64,000 bases of DNA from RYN-230 sp963717125 (GTDB taxonomy: Bacteria > Actinomycetota > Actinomycetes > Streptosporangiales > Streptosporangiaceae), in NCBI GenBank assembly GCA_963717125.1, contig CAVQVG010000003.1:124001-188000 (forward strand), given 5' to 3'. Below are positions 32,829 through 41,364 of this stretch, piece by piece (position 1 is the first letter of the stretch; each line of letters opens with the position of its first letter). The notes beneath the pieces are model-generated. The model ran no database searches, was not told the origin of the DNA, and saw only the letters and a list, made by a program, of their open reading frames with translations. The position numbers and the translations under genes were made by a program.

Positions 32829-34356
32829 GCACGGGGCCGGGCTCAGCCGCTCCGGCCGCCACCACGGTCGGCGGGGCCTGGGCTCCCCGCCGGGCCAGCG
32901 GGCCGCGGCGGAACAGCAGGCCGACCAGCACGGCGCCGGCCAGGAAGATCGCGGCCGCCCACCAGAAGGCCCTGACGTAGCCGTGCACCAGCGCCTGCTC
33001 GGTCAGCGCGTGGCTCGGCCTGCCGCCGGCCAGCGCCAGGCGGGCGGCGAGATAGGCGGCGGTCGCGCTGGTAGCGATGGTGTTGAACAGCGAGGTGCCG
33101 ATCGAGCCGCCGAGCTGCTGGCCGGTGTTCACGCTGGCCGACGCGACCCCGGCGTCGGTCACCGGGACGCCGAACGTGCCGGTGTTGATCGACGGCGCGA
33201 TGATCATGCCGAGGGAGAACCCGACGATCAGCAGCGGCGGCAGGATGTCGGCCGCGTAGCTGGAGTGCGGGCTGATCCTGGTCAGCCAGACCATGCCGCC
33301 CGCGGCCAGCAGCATGCCCACGGGGACCAGCGGCTTAGGCCCGGACCGCGGCATCAGCACGATGTTGGACACGTTCGACGCAATCATGATCATCGCGACC
33401 ATGGGCAGGAACGCCAGGCCGGTCACCACCGGGGAGAAGCCCAGCGTCAGCTGCATGAAGTAGGTGACGAACAGGAAGATCCCGAAGATCCCGCAGCCCG
33501 CGATCAGGATGGACAGGTAGGCGGCGCCCCGGTTGCGGTCCAGCACGATGCGCAGCGGCAGCAGCGGCGCCGGGTCGCGGGACTCCCACCAGGCGAAGAT
33601 GAGCAGCAGCAGCGGGCCGGCAATCAGGAAACCCCAGGTGGACGGCGCGTGCCAGCTGTGGATGGCGGCGTTCGAGAAGCCGAAGACGATGCAGAACATG
33701 CCGGCCGCGACGAAGATCGCGCCCATGACGTCCAGCTTGGGCCGGTCGCCGTGCGGGTGGCGGCGGAGCAGGATGGCGCCGCCGATCCCGGCCGCCGCGG
33801 CGAAGAACAGGTTCACGTACAGGCACCAGCGCCAGGACAGGTACTCGGTCAGCACCCCGCCGAGCAACAGCCCGATGGCACCGCCCGCGCCAGCGATGGC
33901 GCCGAACACGCCGAACGCCCGGCCCCGGTCTTTGGTCGCGCCGAACGTCGTGGTCAGCAGGGACAGCGCCGAGGGCGCCATGAACGCGCCGAACGCACCC
34001 TGGCAGGCCCGGGCGATCACCAGCATGAGGAACGTGGTGGACGCGCCGCCCACCGCGGAGGCGGCGGCGAAGCCGATCAGGCCGCCCAGGAAGGTGACCT
34101 TCCGGCCGACGATCGCGGACACCCGCCCGCCAAGCAAAAGCAGGCTGCCGAACGCCAGCGCGTATGCGGTGACGACCCACTGCCGGTCAACCGTAGTGAA
34201 GTGCAGATCGCGTTGCGCGGTGGGCAGCGCGATGTTCACGATCGTGGCGTCCAGCACGACCATCAGCTGGGCCAGCCCGATGACGGCGAGGATCCACCAA
34301 CGCCGCGGGTCAGGGGCGTCACTGGCGGGCGGGGTGGGCGGGTTCGCTGCTGTCAT
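32821..34356 (-). CDS. MFS drug-type exporter (14-helix DHA2 family)
   Basis: 511 residues from ATG 34356. It has about fourteen helices. The motif WILAVIGLAQLMVVLDATIVNIALP contains the D1-type signature LDxTxVNxALP of the DHA2 (EmrB/QacA) group, and motif A appears as LLGGRVSAIVGRKVTFLGG. It would export drugs or metabolites using the proton gradient. No regulator is adjacent, although a strong hairpin lies about 200 bases upstream. Confidence 0.9.
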   Translation of the reverse strand: MTAANPPTPPASDAPDPRRWWILAVIGLAQLMVVLDATIVNIALPTAQRDLHFTTVDRQWVVTAYALAFGSLLLLGGRVSAIVGRKVTFLGGLIGFAAASAVGGASTTFLMLVIARACQGAFGAFMAPSALSLLTTTFGATKDRGRAFGVFGAIAGAGGAIGLLLGGVLTEYLSWRWCLYVNLFFAAAAGIGGAILLRRHPHGDRPKLDVMGAIFVAAGMFCIVFGFSNAAIHSWHAPSTWGFLIAGPLLLLIFAWWESRDPAPLLPLRIVLDRNRGAAYLSILIAGCGIFGIFLFVTYFMQLTLGFSPVVTGLAFLPMVAMIMIASNVSNIVLMPRSGPKPLVPVGMLLAAGGMVWLTRISPHSSYAADILPPLLIVGFSLGMIIAPSINTGTFGVPVTDAGVASASVNTGQQLGGSIGTSLFNTIATSATAAYLAARLALAGGRPSHALTEQALVHGYVRAFWWAAAIFLAGAVLVGLLFRRGPLARRGAQAPPTVVAAGAAEPGPVPQ

Positions 34357-34551
34357 GACTCCGGCCAATCTGATGGAAACGCTCCGGTCCCAGTCAATCA
34401 ACGTGGCTAACCAGCGGGCGAGCCGGGGCCTTCCCGTGAACCAGATGCCTTCCGGGTCCGTGCAATTCTCCGAGGGCACCAGCGCGTACGGCCGCGGTGC
34501 CGGCGTCGGCGGGGAGCCGGCAGCGCGGCCGTGCCAGCTAGTCACCGAGAC

Positions 34552-34592
34552 GCAGATGCTGCCGCCAGATGCGGGCTGGCGGCAGCATCTGC
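34552..34592. terminator. 17-bp perfect hairpin between divergent genes
   Basis: GCAGATGCTGCCGCCAG (34552-34568) and its perfect complement CTGGCGGCAGCATCTGC (34576-34592) flank a 7-base loop. It sits 34 bases before the start of the next plus-strand gene. No U-tract follows. It could be a terminator or a leader structure. A TACACT promoter-like hexamer at 34611-34616 would make the downstream transcript nearly leaderless. Confidence 0.5.
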
Positions 34593-34625
34593 CCCTTCCT
34601 GGCCGCGCTCAACTACACTCAAGCC

Positions 34626-34970
34626 GTGATCTTCAAGCAGGTCGGGGAGGGGCGGCCCTATCCCGATCATGCCCGGACCACGCGGGAATGGGCGGAGGTG
34701 CCGCCGCGGCCGGTCCGGCTCGATCAGCTGATCACCACCAAGGCGGTGCTGGATCTGCGGCTGCTGCTGGACAAGGACTCCACCTTCTATGGTGACCTGT
34801 TTCCGCACGTCATCCACTGGCGTGGCCAGCTCTACCTGGAGGATGGCCTGCACCGCGCGCTCGGCGCGGCGCTGCACCAGCGCACCGTGCTGCACGCCCG
34901 GGTACTCGACCTGGATGCCAGGGACCAGGCTCCGACGTCACGCCGGCGGAGTGGCCTGAGCGCGGACTGA
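34626..34970 (+). CDS. conserved actinobacterial hypothetical protein
   Basis: 114 residues from GTG 34626. The core is IFKQVGEGRPYPDH, then PPRPVRLDQLITTKAVLDL and FYGDLFPHVIHWRGQLYLEDGLHRAL. I recognise this as a widespread actinobacterial family; the YLEDGLHRA piece recalls the ParB/sulfiredoxin-like fold, and some members are labelled VapB-type antitoxins, but I cannot confirm either. Its last 33 bases overlap the 3' end of the convergent esterase gene. Confidence 0.65.
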   Translation: MIFKQVGEGRPYPDHARTTREWAEVPPRPVRLDQLITTKAVLDLRLLLDKDSTFYGDLFPHVIHWRGQLYLEDGLHRALGAALHQRTVLHARVLDLDARDQAPTSRRRSGLSAD

Positions 34971-36186
34971 AGTCCGCGTGGCCGCCTTGACCGGGACCTT
35001 GCCGTGCGGCCGGGTGTGCGCCGCCCGCGCCTTGCCCAGCTGCTGGAACTGCGACGGGTGCTGCGCCGCGTCGGTGAGCAGCGGCGTCATCCACTCCAGC
35101 AGGCCCGGGGCCAGGTCCCGCCAGGTGGCCATGGTGTGCCCGCCGCCGGGCACGATGTCCAGCCGGGCGCTGGGCTGGCGGGCGATCAGCAGCCGCTGGA
35201 AGTTGTGGGCATCGCGCAGCCCGAGCACGTCCCTGCTGCCGACACCCAGCCAGAACTGCGGGATCGACTCGCTGACCGGGAGCGCGGCGATGCGCAGCCG
35301 CGGCGTGTTCTCCTTCAGCGCGTGCTTGTCGTGGCCGAACGGGTTGACCAGCCGCGGCGGATTGCCGAGCTGGTCCTTGCTGGGGGTGAAGTAGCCGCTG
35401 AGGATGCCGGCCGCGCCCCACCGGAGCCGGTAGACCAGGGCCAGGTTGGCGGCGCAGTACCCGCCCTCCGAGTCAGCCGGCCACCCCCCAGGCCGGCCCG
35501 GCCGGCTGCACCCGCAGCACCGTCGGCAGATAGCTGGGCAGGTCGACGGCCAGGTAGGTGGCGTCCTGCGGGCCGTGGTGCACGTTCAGGCACTGCAGCG
35601 AAATCCGCGTCCCGCCGTTGGTGTCCGGCATGACCAGCACCGCTGGCTTGACCACCCCGTCGGCCAGCAGCGTTGCGTACGCGGTGGTGAACCCCATCAC
35701 GTTGATCCAGTCCACCGGGCTGCCCGGGAATCCGGGCAGCAGCTCGATGACCGGGAAGCGGTACCGGCTGTAGCCAGCCCGGAAGTACTGCGGCGGCAGG
35801 TAGACGTACGCCGTCCGGCTCAGGTGGCTGAGCTGCCCCGGCACGGCCATCCGGATGGTCTGCCCGTGCTGGGCGGCCGCTTTGAGGTTCACCTTGCTGC
35901 CCAGGATGGCGCTGATCTGCCGGGCCGACGCACGGTCCACGGTGGGCGCCGACGCGACCTGCGTGGTGCCCTGGCCGCCCAGGTCGGCGGCCATCGCGCC
36001 CCAGGTCTGGTAGTAGTCGTAGTACTTGTTGACCGCGGCCACCCCGAACAGCATCGCCGGGATGAAGGCCAGGCAGGCCGCGAACACCCGGAACACCGGC
36101 TGGCGGGCCAGGGCCAGCCACCCGACGAGGGCGACAAACACCACCAGGAGCAGGAGGAACAGCACGGTGCTCTGCGGCTCTAGCAC
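34938..36186 (-). CDS. membrane-anchored alpha/beta-hydrolase esterase (frame disrupted)
   Basis: The N-terminal 60 residues contain two to three hydrophobic helices. A putative-esterase domain follows: TAYVYLPPQYFRAGYSRYRFPVIELLPGFPG and AVLVMPDTNGG. The frame ends at 35473 in VAG. Near 35484-35489, a run of six C (six G on the coding strand), the reading shifts to PADSEGGYCAANLAL, which holds the probable nucleophile Ser (xxSxGG), and later WLGVGSRDVLG and VPGGGHTMATW with the catalytic Asp and His. So one base change splits the gene. The family resembles the Esterase D/mycolyltransferase-like group. The substrate is unknown. Confidence 0.72.
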
Positions 36187-36285
36187 TCCACTCCCTCAGC
36201 CTTGGCCGTCCTGGCGGTGCACCAGTCCCCGCAGCTGGCAATAGCCCGAAACCTGGCCATGGCGACCAGGCCAGTCCCGGATGGG

Positions 36286-36372
36286 CGGTGGAGGTGGGAT
36301 TTGAACCCACGGAGGGGTTGCCCCCTCACACGCTTTCGAGGCGTGCGCCCTCGGCCACTAGGCGACTCCACC
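36286..36372 (-). tRNA. tRNA-Ser (CGA)
   Basis: On the minus strand GGTGGAG pairs with CTCCACC. The anticodon arm is CACGC-CTCGAAA-GCGTG, anticodon CGA, reading UCG. The long variable arm GAGGGGGCAACCCCTC marks a serine tRNA. The T loop is GGTTCAAATCC. CCA is not encoded. Confidence 0.97.
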
Positions 36373-36410
36373 GTCGCCGAGCCTACCTGACCGGCGGCAC
36401 TTGGCCGGTG

Positions 36411-36920
36411 CTACTGACCGAAGCCCGGTACACCGAAGTCGGCGGCCTGCCGCCGGCCAGCGAAGAACTCGTGCAGCGGCCGGGCGCACTCCTCGGCCAG
36501 GACCCCGCCGATGACCTCGGTCCGCTGGCTGAGTCTGCGGTCGCGCAGCACATCCCACAGTGAGCCCGCGGCCCCGGCGCGCAGGTCGGCGGCCCCGTAG
36601 ACGAGCCGGTCCACCCGGGCGGCCAGCACCGCCCCGGCGCACATGGTGCACGGCTCCAGGGTGACCACCAGGGTGCAGCCGGTCAGCCGCCAGTCACCGG
36701 CCGCGCGGGCGGCCGCCCGCAGCGCGACGATCTCGGCGTGCGCGGTGGGGTCGGTGTCCGCCTCGCACCGGTTGCCGCCCCGGCCGATGATCCCGCCCGC
36801 GGCGTCCAGCAGCACCGCGCCCACCGGGACGTCCGGGGGCTGCCGGGCCACGGCTCCGGCCGCCTCGGCGAGCGCGGCGCGCATCGCGGGCTCGAAACTG
36901 GCCAGGTATCCGGTGGCCAT
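36411..36920 (-). CDS. tadA: tRNA adenosine(34) deaminase
   Basis: 169 residues. It converts adenosine to inosine at the wobble position of tRNA-Arg(ACG). The zinc and catalytic motifs are TAHAEIVAL (His and the proton-shuttle Glu) and LEPCTMCAGA. The C-terminus RRLSQRTEVIGGVLAEECARPLHEFFAGRR fits TadA. It follows its partner gene by a few bases on the minus strand, ahead of tRNA-Ser(CGA). Confidence 0.93.
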   Translation of the reverse strand: MATGYLASFEPAMRAALAEAAGAVARQPPDVPVGAVLLDAAGGIIGRGGNRCEADTDPTAHAEIVALRAAARAAGDWRLTGCTLVVTLEPCTMCAGAVLAARVDRLVYGAADLRAGAAGSLWDVLRDRRLSQRTEVIGGVLAEECARPLHEFFAGRRQAADFGVPGFGQ

Positions 36921-36926
36921 GGTGGC

Positions 36927-37418
36927 TCAGGGCCCGAGCGCCGCATCCAGGGCGCGGTCCAGCGCCGGGCCGAAGCCGAGCCTGCGCGCGATGCTGGCGA
37001 GTGCCTCGTCCGGGAACAGGTCCAGGTCGCCGGAGAGCGCGCCGAGGTCCATCTCGTCCACGCCGAGGTCGGCGAAGATCGACATGTCCCCGGCGGGCAG
37101 CACCTGGTCCAGGTCGTCGTCGCCGGGGATCGGGATGTCCAGGTAATCCAGCACCTGGCGGGCCAGCGGCCAGTCCACCGCCGCCGTCAGGTCGGACAGG
37201 AACACCGACACCTGCCCGCCCAGCAGCCGGAGCGCGACGAAGAAGTCATCTCCCACCGCCACCAGCCCGATCGTGCCGCCCATGCTGGGCTGCTGGCGCA
37301 GCGCGTGGATCAGCCCAGTCAAGTCCTCGGTGAGCGCGACCGGCAGGACTTCGGTGTCCCACGCGTCGTCCTCACGGTAGACGATCACGGCGACGTTGCC
37401 GCCATTCACATCCGTCAT
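36927..37418 (-). CDS. tRNA adenosine deaminase-associated protein
   Basis: 163 residues from ATG 37418 (MTDVNGGNVAVIVYREDDAW). The family is found beside tadA in actinobacteria and is named only from that association. The C-terminal half is very acidic (GDDDLDQVLPAGDMSIFADLG). The gap to tadA is six bases, so the two are one operon. Molecular role unknown. Confidence 0.85.
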   Translation of the reverse strand: MTDVNGGNVAVIVYREDDAWDTEVLPVALTEDLTGLIHALRQQPSMGGTIGLVAVGDDFFVALRLLGGQVSVFLSDLTAAVDWPLARQVLDYLDIPIPGDDDLDQVLPAGDMSIFADLGVDEMDLGALSGDLDLFPDEALASIARRLGFGPALDRALDAALGP

Positions 37419-37429
37419 CGCCCACCTCA

Positions 37430-37752
37430 TCAGCGCTGCCTGCCCGAAGGAATGGTGTCAGATCGGCAGCATGCCCGTGTGCGAATCCGCCGCCTCAGGG
37501 AGGGCGCGGAACCGTGGGCAATGATTCACTACCCCAGGCAGGCAGATGTGCACCTATAGTGAGCAAAACCGTGAACTCGCCCCAGGCACACCGCGCGTCT
37601 CCAATTTTCCTCCGCCCTGAGGCGAGTGACGCCAGCCCCGGGCGGGGATCAAGGTACGGTGGCTTGCCTGCGGATCGGGAAGCATTGGTAAAGCAATTAC
37701 GCTGGGCTAAACTGGGTTAACAGTCTGAGGCGCGCGCGACTGGGAGTTGACC
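37430..37752. other. intergenic region upstream of the small membrane protein
   Basis: About 320 bases separating divergent transcripts. A 68-codon open frame at 37514 has no recognisable features and runs into AT-richer promoter-like sequence. A TATAGT hexamer near 37556 and the AT-rich stretch 37680-37725 may hold promoters. Confidence 0.4.
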
Positions 37753-37908
37753 ATGAAGATCAAGCAGATCCTCGGCTGGGCGGCCATCGCCTTCTTGGCG
37801 TTTTACCTGGTGACGCAGCCGACTGCGGCCGGACACGTGGTGCATAACATCCTCGACGGCCTGAAGAATGCGGGTAACTCACTGGCCACCTTCTTCAACT
37901 CCATCTGA
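37753..37908 (+). CDS. small single-helix membrane protein
   Basis: 51 residues from ATG 37753, with GGGAG about 9 bases upstream. It has a basic start MKIKQ, then the hydrophobic segment ILGWAAIAFLAFYLVTQPTAAG, then an amphipathic end LDGLKNAGNSLATFFNSI. Similar small proteins precede PH-domain genes in many actinomycetes. Only seven bases separate it from the next gene. Confidence 0.75.
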   Translation: MKIKQILGWAAIAFLAFYLVTQPTAAGHVVHNILDGLKNAGNSLATFFNSI

Positions 37909-37915
37909 GCCTGCG

Positions 37916-38581
37916 ATGAGGCTGATCACACCGCGCAACGCGGGTCCCGCCTCGGTGAACAAGTACCTGCTGCCCCATGAGCACCAGGTGATCACCGTCC
38001 GGAAGCACCCGGCCGTCCTGATCGGCCCGATCGCGCTCGCGCTCGGCGCGATCCTGGTCGCCCTGGTCCTCGGCACCACGGTCCTGCTGCACACCCACAA
38101 CGCCGCCATCGTGCTGATCATCGTGTGCCTGATCTTCCTGCTCTACCTGGCCTACAAGACCTGGGAGTGGTCCGAGGACTACTTCGTGGTGACCTCCGAC
38201 CGGATGCTGCAGGCCAGCGGGGTGTTCACCCGCAAGATCGCGATGATGCCGCTGGTCAAGGTGACCGACATGAGCTTCCGGCGCAACACGCTGGGCCGGA
38301 TGCTGGGCTACGGGTCGTTCATCCTGGAGTCGGCCGGCCAGGACCAGGCGCTGCGGACGATCGACCACGTGCCCTACCCGGAGCAGCTTTACCTGGAAAT
38401 CTGCGCCCTGATCTTCCCCGCGGAGAAGATCCCGTGCCCGCAGTGCGACGGCCAGGGCGTGCTCGTGCAGCGCAACGAGGACGGCGAGGAGAGCACCTAC
38501 CTCTGCCCGCTGTGTAAGGGGCGGAAGACAGTGTCAGCGGACACGCTCATCGCCGAGAATAGAGACGTTGGCGACGACTGA
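37916..38581 (+). CDS. PH-domain membrane protein with zinc ribbon
   Basis: 221 residues from ATG 37916. Two adjacent helices (AVLIGPIALALGAILVALVLG and AIVLIIVCLIFLLYLAY) are followed by a bacterial PH (bPH2/YdbS-like) domain: DYFVVTSDRMLQASGVFTRKIAMMPLVKVTDMSFRRN. The C-terminus has CPQCDGQG...CPLCKG, a DnaJ-type zinc ribbon. It probably belongs to envelope organisation, but the function is unknown. It is in one operon with the preceding 51-residue membrane protein. Confidence 0.85.
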   Translation: MRLITPRNAGPASVNKYLLPHEHQVITVRKHPAVLIGPIALALGAILVALVLGTTVLLHTHNAAIVLIIVCLIFLLYLAYKTWEWSEDYFVVTSDRMLQASGVFTRKIAMMPLVKVTDMSFRRNTLGRMLGYGSFILESAGQDQALRTIDHVPYPEQLYLEICALIFPAEKIPCPQCDGQGVLVQRNEDGEESTYLCPLCKGRKTVSADTLIAENRDVGDD

Positions 38582-38619
38582 CCTGCCAGCCTTGTGAGTA
38601 AGCCCCCTTCCCCGGGGTT

Positions 38620-38656
38620 CGTGCTGCCGGACGATCGGCGATCGTCCGGCAGCACG
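38620..38656. terminator. 17-bp hairpin between convergent genes
   Basis: CGTGCTGCCGGACGATC at 38620-38636 and GATCGTCCGGCAGCACG at 38640-38656 pair perfectly with loop GGC. It lies between the PH-domain gene stop (38581) and the EamA gene stop (38692), so it may serve both strands. Confidence 0.8.
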
Positions 38657-38691
38657 AGTCCGGATCGGCGCCTGGTCACGTGCTAACCACG

Positions 38692-39549
38692 TCACGTGCT
38701 GACCACCGCGATGCCGGCGATAGCCAGCAGCAGCCCGGCCAGTTGCACGGGCCGGATCCGCTCGCCCAGCACCAGCCGGGCCAGCAGCACGGTGACGCCC
38801 GGGTAGAGCGACGTGAGCACGACCGCGATGCCGAACAGGCCGGCCCGGGTGGCCAGCACGTAGCAGACGTTCGCGATCGCGTCGAGCAGGCCGGACCCGA
38901 TCACCGCGGCCAGCACCCGCGGGCTGGCGCCGCGCCAGGCCGGTGGCGCGCCCGCCCAGACGGCCACCCCGAGCAGGACCGCCGCCCCGGTCGTCCGGGA
39001 CAGCGCGCTCGGCCACAGCACCCCGGACGCCGCCGCGACCCGCAGGAAGACGAAGAACAGGCCGAACATAATGCCAGCGCCGGTCCCGTAGGCCAGCCCG
39101 CGTGAGGTGACCGAGGAGGGGCGGCCCAGCCGCGGCTGGCCACCGCTGCCTTCCATGCTCACCAGCACCGTGGCCAGCACGCAGATGAGACCGCCCAGGT
39201 AGACGGGCAGCCCGGGCCGCTCCCCGCCGGCCACCGCGACACCGACCGGGAGCACGGTTGACACCAGCGCTGACACCGGGGCGACCACGCGCATCGGCCC
39301 GGCCGCCAGGCCGGCGTAGAAGACGATGAGCCCGACCCCGCCGCAGGCGCCCGCGGCGGCCGCCCAGGGAATCCCGGCCACCGCGGGTGAACCGCCCGCC
39401 AGCAGCGCGGCTGCCAGCAAGACAACCGCCCCGACCGGGGCGGCGACGGTCAGCACGGAGGAGGCACGCAGCCGCCGGGACGCCGCGCCACCGAGGAAGT
39501 CGGCGCTCCCATAGAGCATGGCGGCGGCCAGAGCAAAGACAATGACCAC
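38692..39549 (-). CDS. EamA/DMT-family exporter
   Basis: 285 residues with ten helices and an internal duplication, typical of the drug/metabolite transporter superfamily. The start is MVIVFALAAAMLYGSADFLGG. The second repeat ends VLTSLYPGVTVLLARLVLGERIRPVQLAGLLLAIAGIAVV, the standard signature. Substrate unknown. It is divergent from an XRE-cupin gene, with a perfect 16-bp palindrome between the two starts. Confidence 0.9.
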   Translation of the reverse strand: MVIVFALAAAMLYGSADFLGGAASRRLRASSVLTVAAPVGAVVLLAAALLAGGSPAVAGIPWAAAAGACGGVGLIVFYAGLAAGPMRVVAPVSALVSTVLPVGVAVAGGERPGLPVYLGGLICVLATVLVSMEGSGGQPRLGRPSSVTSRGLAYGTGAGIMFGLFFVFLRVAAASGVLWPSALSRTTGAAVLLGVAVWAGAPPAWRGASPRVLAAVIGSGLLDAIANVCYVLATRAGLFGIAVVLTSLYPGVTVLLARLVLGERIRPVQLAGLLLAIAGIAVVST

Positions 39550-39587
39550 GGAGAACTCCTCCGGGTGGAAGGCGTCGGTCGGTGCGA

Positions 39588-39603
39588 TGAACTATGTAGT
39601 TCA
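39588..39603. promoter_or_regulatory. 16-bp palindromic operator candidate
   Basis: TGAACTATGTAGTTCA has perfect 7-bp arms and a 2-base centre. It lies between the EamA gene start and the XRE-cupin gene start, in AT-richer sequence. Likely operator of the adjacent XRE regulator, repressing or activating both genes. Confidence 0.6.
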
Positions 39604-39642
39604 CTGTACCGACCGCAGCCTGCTCTGTGAAACGGATAAACG

Positions 39643-40287
39643 ATGCCTGCACATGACATAACCGTCGCCCTGGCCGGCACCATGCAGCTGCTCCGGGCCG
39701 AGCGCGGCTGGTCACTGGATCAGCTGGCCGCCCGGTCCGGGGTGAGCAAGGGCGTGCTGGTCGCGCTGGAGCAGGGCCGGTCCAACCCGAACCTGAACAC
39801 CCTGGCCCGGCTCAGTGACGCGTTCGGGGTACCGGTGACCAGGCTGGTCGAAATCTCGGACCAGCCCGGCGTGCAGGTCACCGGGCCGGACTCCAGCCGG
39901 GTGCTGTGGCACGGCCCGGCGGGCGGAACCGGCACCATCATCGGGGCCACTGACGCGCCCTGGGCGGCCGAGCTGTGGCGCTGGTCGGTACAGCCCGGCG
40001 AGGGCTGGGGCGGCGACGCGCATACCCCCGCCACCCGCGAGCTGGCCTGGGTGCAGAGCGGGACGCTGACGCTGACCGTGGCCGGGGTGAGCTACCAGGT
40101 CGGCGCGGGCCAGTGCGCCCGGTTCTCCGGCGGCCTGCCGCACTCCTACCGCAACGACGGCACAGAACCGCTGATCCTGATCATGATCGTCGTTGTCCCG
40201 CCCGCGCCAGGCCTGACCCCGGCGCGTGGCTACACTGGGTCGATCGGCCACGGGCCAGACCCGGGCAATGCTAGATTGTCGCCATAA
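39643..40287 (+). CDS. XRE-family regulator with cupin sensor domain
   Basis: 214 residues. The N-terminal HTH_3 domain is LRAERGWSLDQLAARSGVSKGVLVALEQGRSNPNLNTL. The C-terminal half is a cupin barrel (GTLTLTVAGVSYQVGAGQCARFSGGLPHSYRND) that would bind a small ligand. The pairing with a divergent EamA exporter is common: the regulator senses the exported amino acid or metabolite. The start ATG 39643 has only a weak ribosome site. Confidence 0.9.
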   Translation: MPAHDITVALAGTMQLLRAERGWSLDQLAARSGVSKGVLVALEQGRSNPNLNTLARLSDAFGVPVTRLVEISDQPGVQVTGPDSSRVLWHGPAGGTGTIIGATDAPWAAELWRWSVQPGEGWGGDAHTPATRELAWVQSGTLTLTVAGVSYQVGAGQCARFSGGLPHSYRNDGTEPLILIMIVVVPPAPGLTPARGYTGSIGHGPDPGNARLSP

Positions 40288-40365
40288 AGTACACATACCG
40301 GGCCTGCCAACCGGATGTGTGCGCTGTAACTGCGCCCATCGAGCCGGAATTCTGCTGGGAGAAAC

Positions 40366-41331
40366 ATGCGAGTCGTGGTGACAGGTGGCGCCGGTTTCCT
40401 CGGCTCCCACCTATGTGACGCCATAATTGCCCGCGGCGACGCCGCGGTTTGCGTGGACAACTTCGCCACCGGCCGGCCCGATAACGTCGCGCACCTGATT
40501 GGCCTGCCTGAATTCACCCTGCTGGAGTCTGACGTCAGCAGCTCGCTCGACGTGCCCGGGCCGGTGGACGCCGTGGCCCACCTGGCCAGCCCCGCTTCGC
40601 CCCCGGACTACCACCGGCTGCCGCTGGAGACGCTCGCGGTCGGCAGCCGGGGCACCGAGAACGCGCTACGCCTGGCCGAGCGCAACCGCGCGCGATTCGT
40701 CCTGGCCTCGACCAGCGAGGTATACGGTGACCCAGCCGTTCACCCGCAGCCCGAAGAGTATTGGGGCAACGTCAACCCGGTGGGCCCGCGCAGCGTTTAC
40801 GACGAGGCCAAGAGATTTGCCGAGGCACTGACCCAGGCCTACGGGGAATCGCGCGGGGTCAATGTGGGGATCATCCGGATCTTCAACACGTTCGGGCCAC
40901 GTATGAGCGCGCTCGATGGGCGTATTGTGACGAATTTCATCACCCAGGCGCTGAACGGTGATCCGCTGACCATTTACGGGGACGGCAGCCAGACCCGCAG
41001 TTTCTGCTATGTCGATGACCTTATCCGGGGCATCGTGAGCATGATCGACTGCACCGAGCGCGGGCCGGTAAATCTCGGTAACCCGGAGGAATTCACGGTC
41101 GCCGAATTTGCCGAGCTCGTGCTCCGGATCACCGGGTCGTCATCCGCCGTGGAAAACGTGCCGCTCCCGCTGGACGACCCGACCCGGCGCTGCCCGGTTA
41201 TCACCCGGGCCAGCGACGTGCTCGGCTGGAAGCCAGAGATCCGGGTCGAGGTCGGCCTGCGCCGGACGGTGGAGTGGTTTCGCTCCCGCCCGGATGAAGT
41301 CCGCCTGGCCTCCGTCACCAACCTGGGCTGA
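40366..41331 (+). CDS. UDP-glucuronate decarboxylase (UDP-xylose synthase)
   Basis: 321 residues. NAD-binding GGAGFLGSHLCD opens the protein. The UXS-type motifs HLASPASPPDYHRLPLETL and YWGNVNPVGPRSVYDEAKRFAEAL carry the catalytic Tyr and Lys (YxxxK). It makes UDP-xylose from UDP-glucuronate, giving a nucleotide sugar for cell-wall or secondary-metabolite glycosylation. The convergent UGDH gene supplies the substrate. An imperfect inverted repeat precedes the start (about 40290-40322). Confidence 0.85.
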   Translation: MRVVVTGGAGFLGSHLCDAIIARGDAAVCVDNFATGRPDNVAHLIGLPEFTLLESDVSSSLDVPGPVDAVAHLASPASPPDYHRLPLETLAVGSRGTENALRLAERNRARFVLASTSEVYGDPAVHPQPEEYWGNVNPVGPRSVYDEAKRFAEALTQAYGESRGVNVGIIRIFNTFGPRMSALDGRIVTNFITQALNGDPLTIYGDGSQTRSFCYVDDLIRGIVSMIDCTERGPVNLGNPEEFTVAEFAELVLRITGSSSAVENVPLPLDDPTRRCPVITRASDVLGWKPEIRVEVGLRRTVEWFRSRPDEVRLASVTNLG

Positions 41332-41364
41332 GCCCGGCCCGCGGCTGGTCAGGCCCCCGGCTGG

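Noticed and set aside
37514..37720. 68-codon frame upstream of the small membrane protein
   Set aside because: No ribosome site or protein-like pattern; it covers promoter-like AT-rich DNA.
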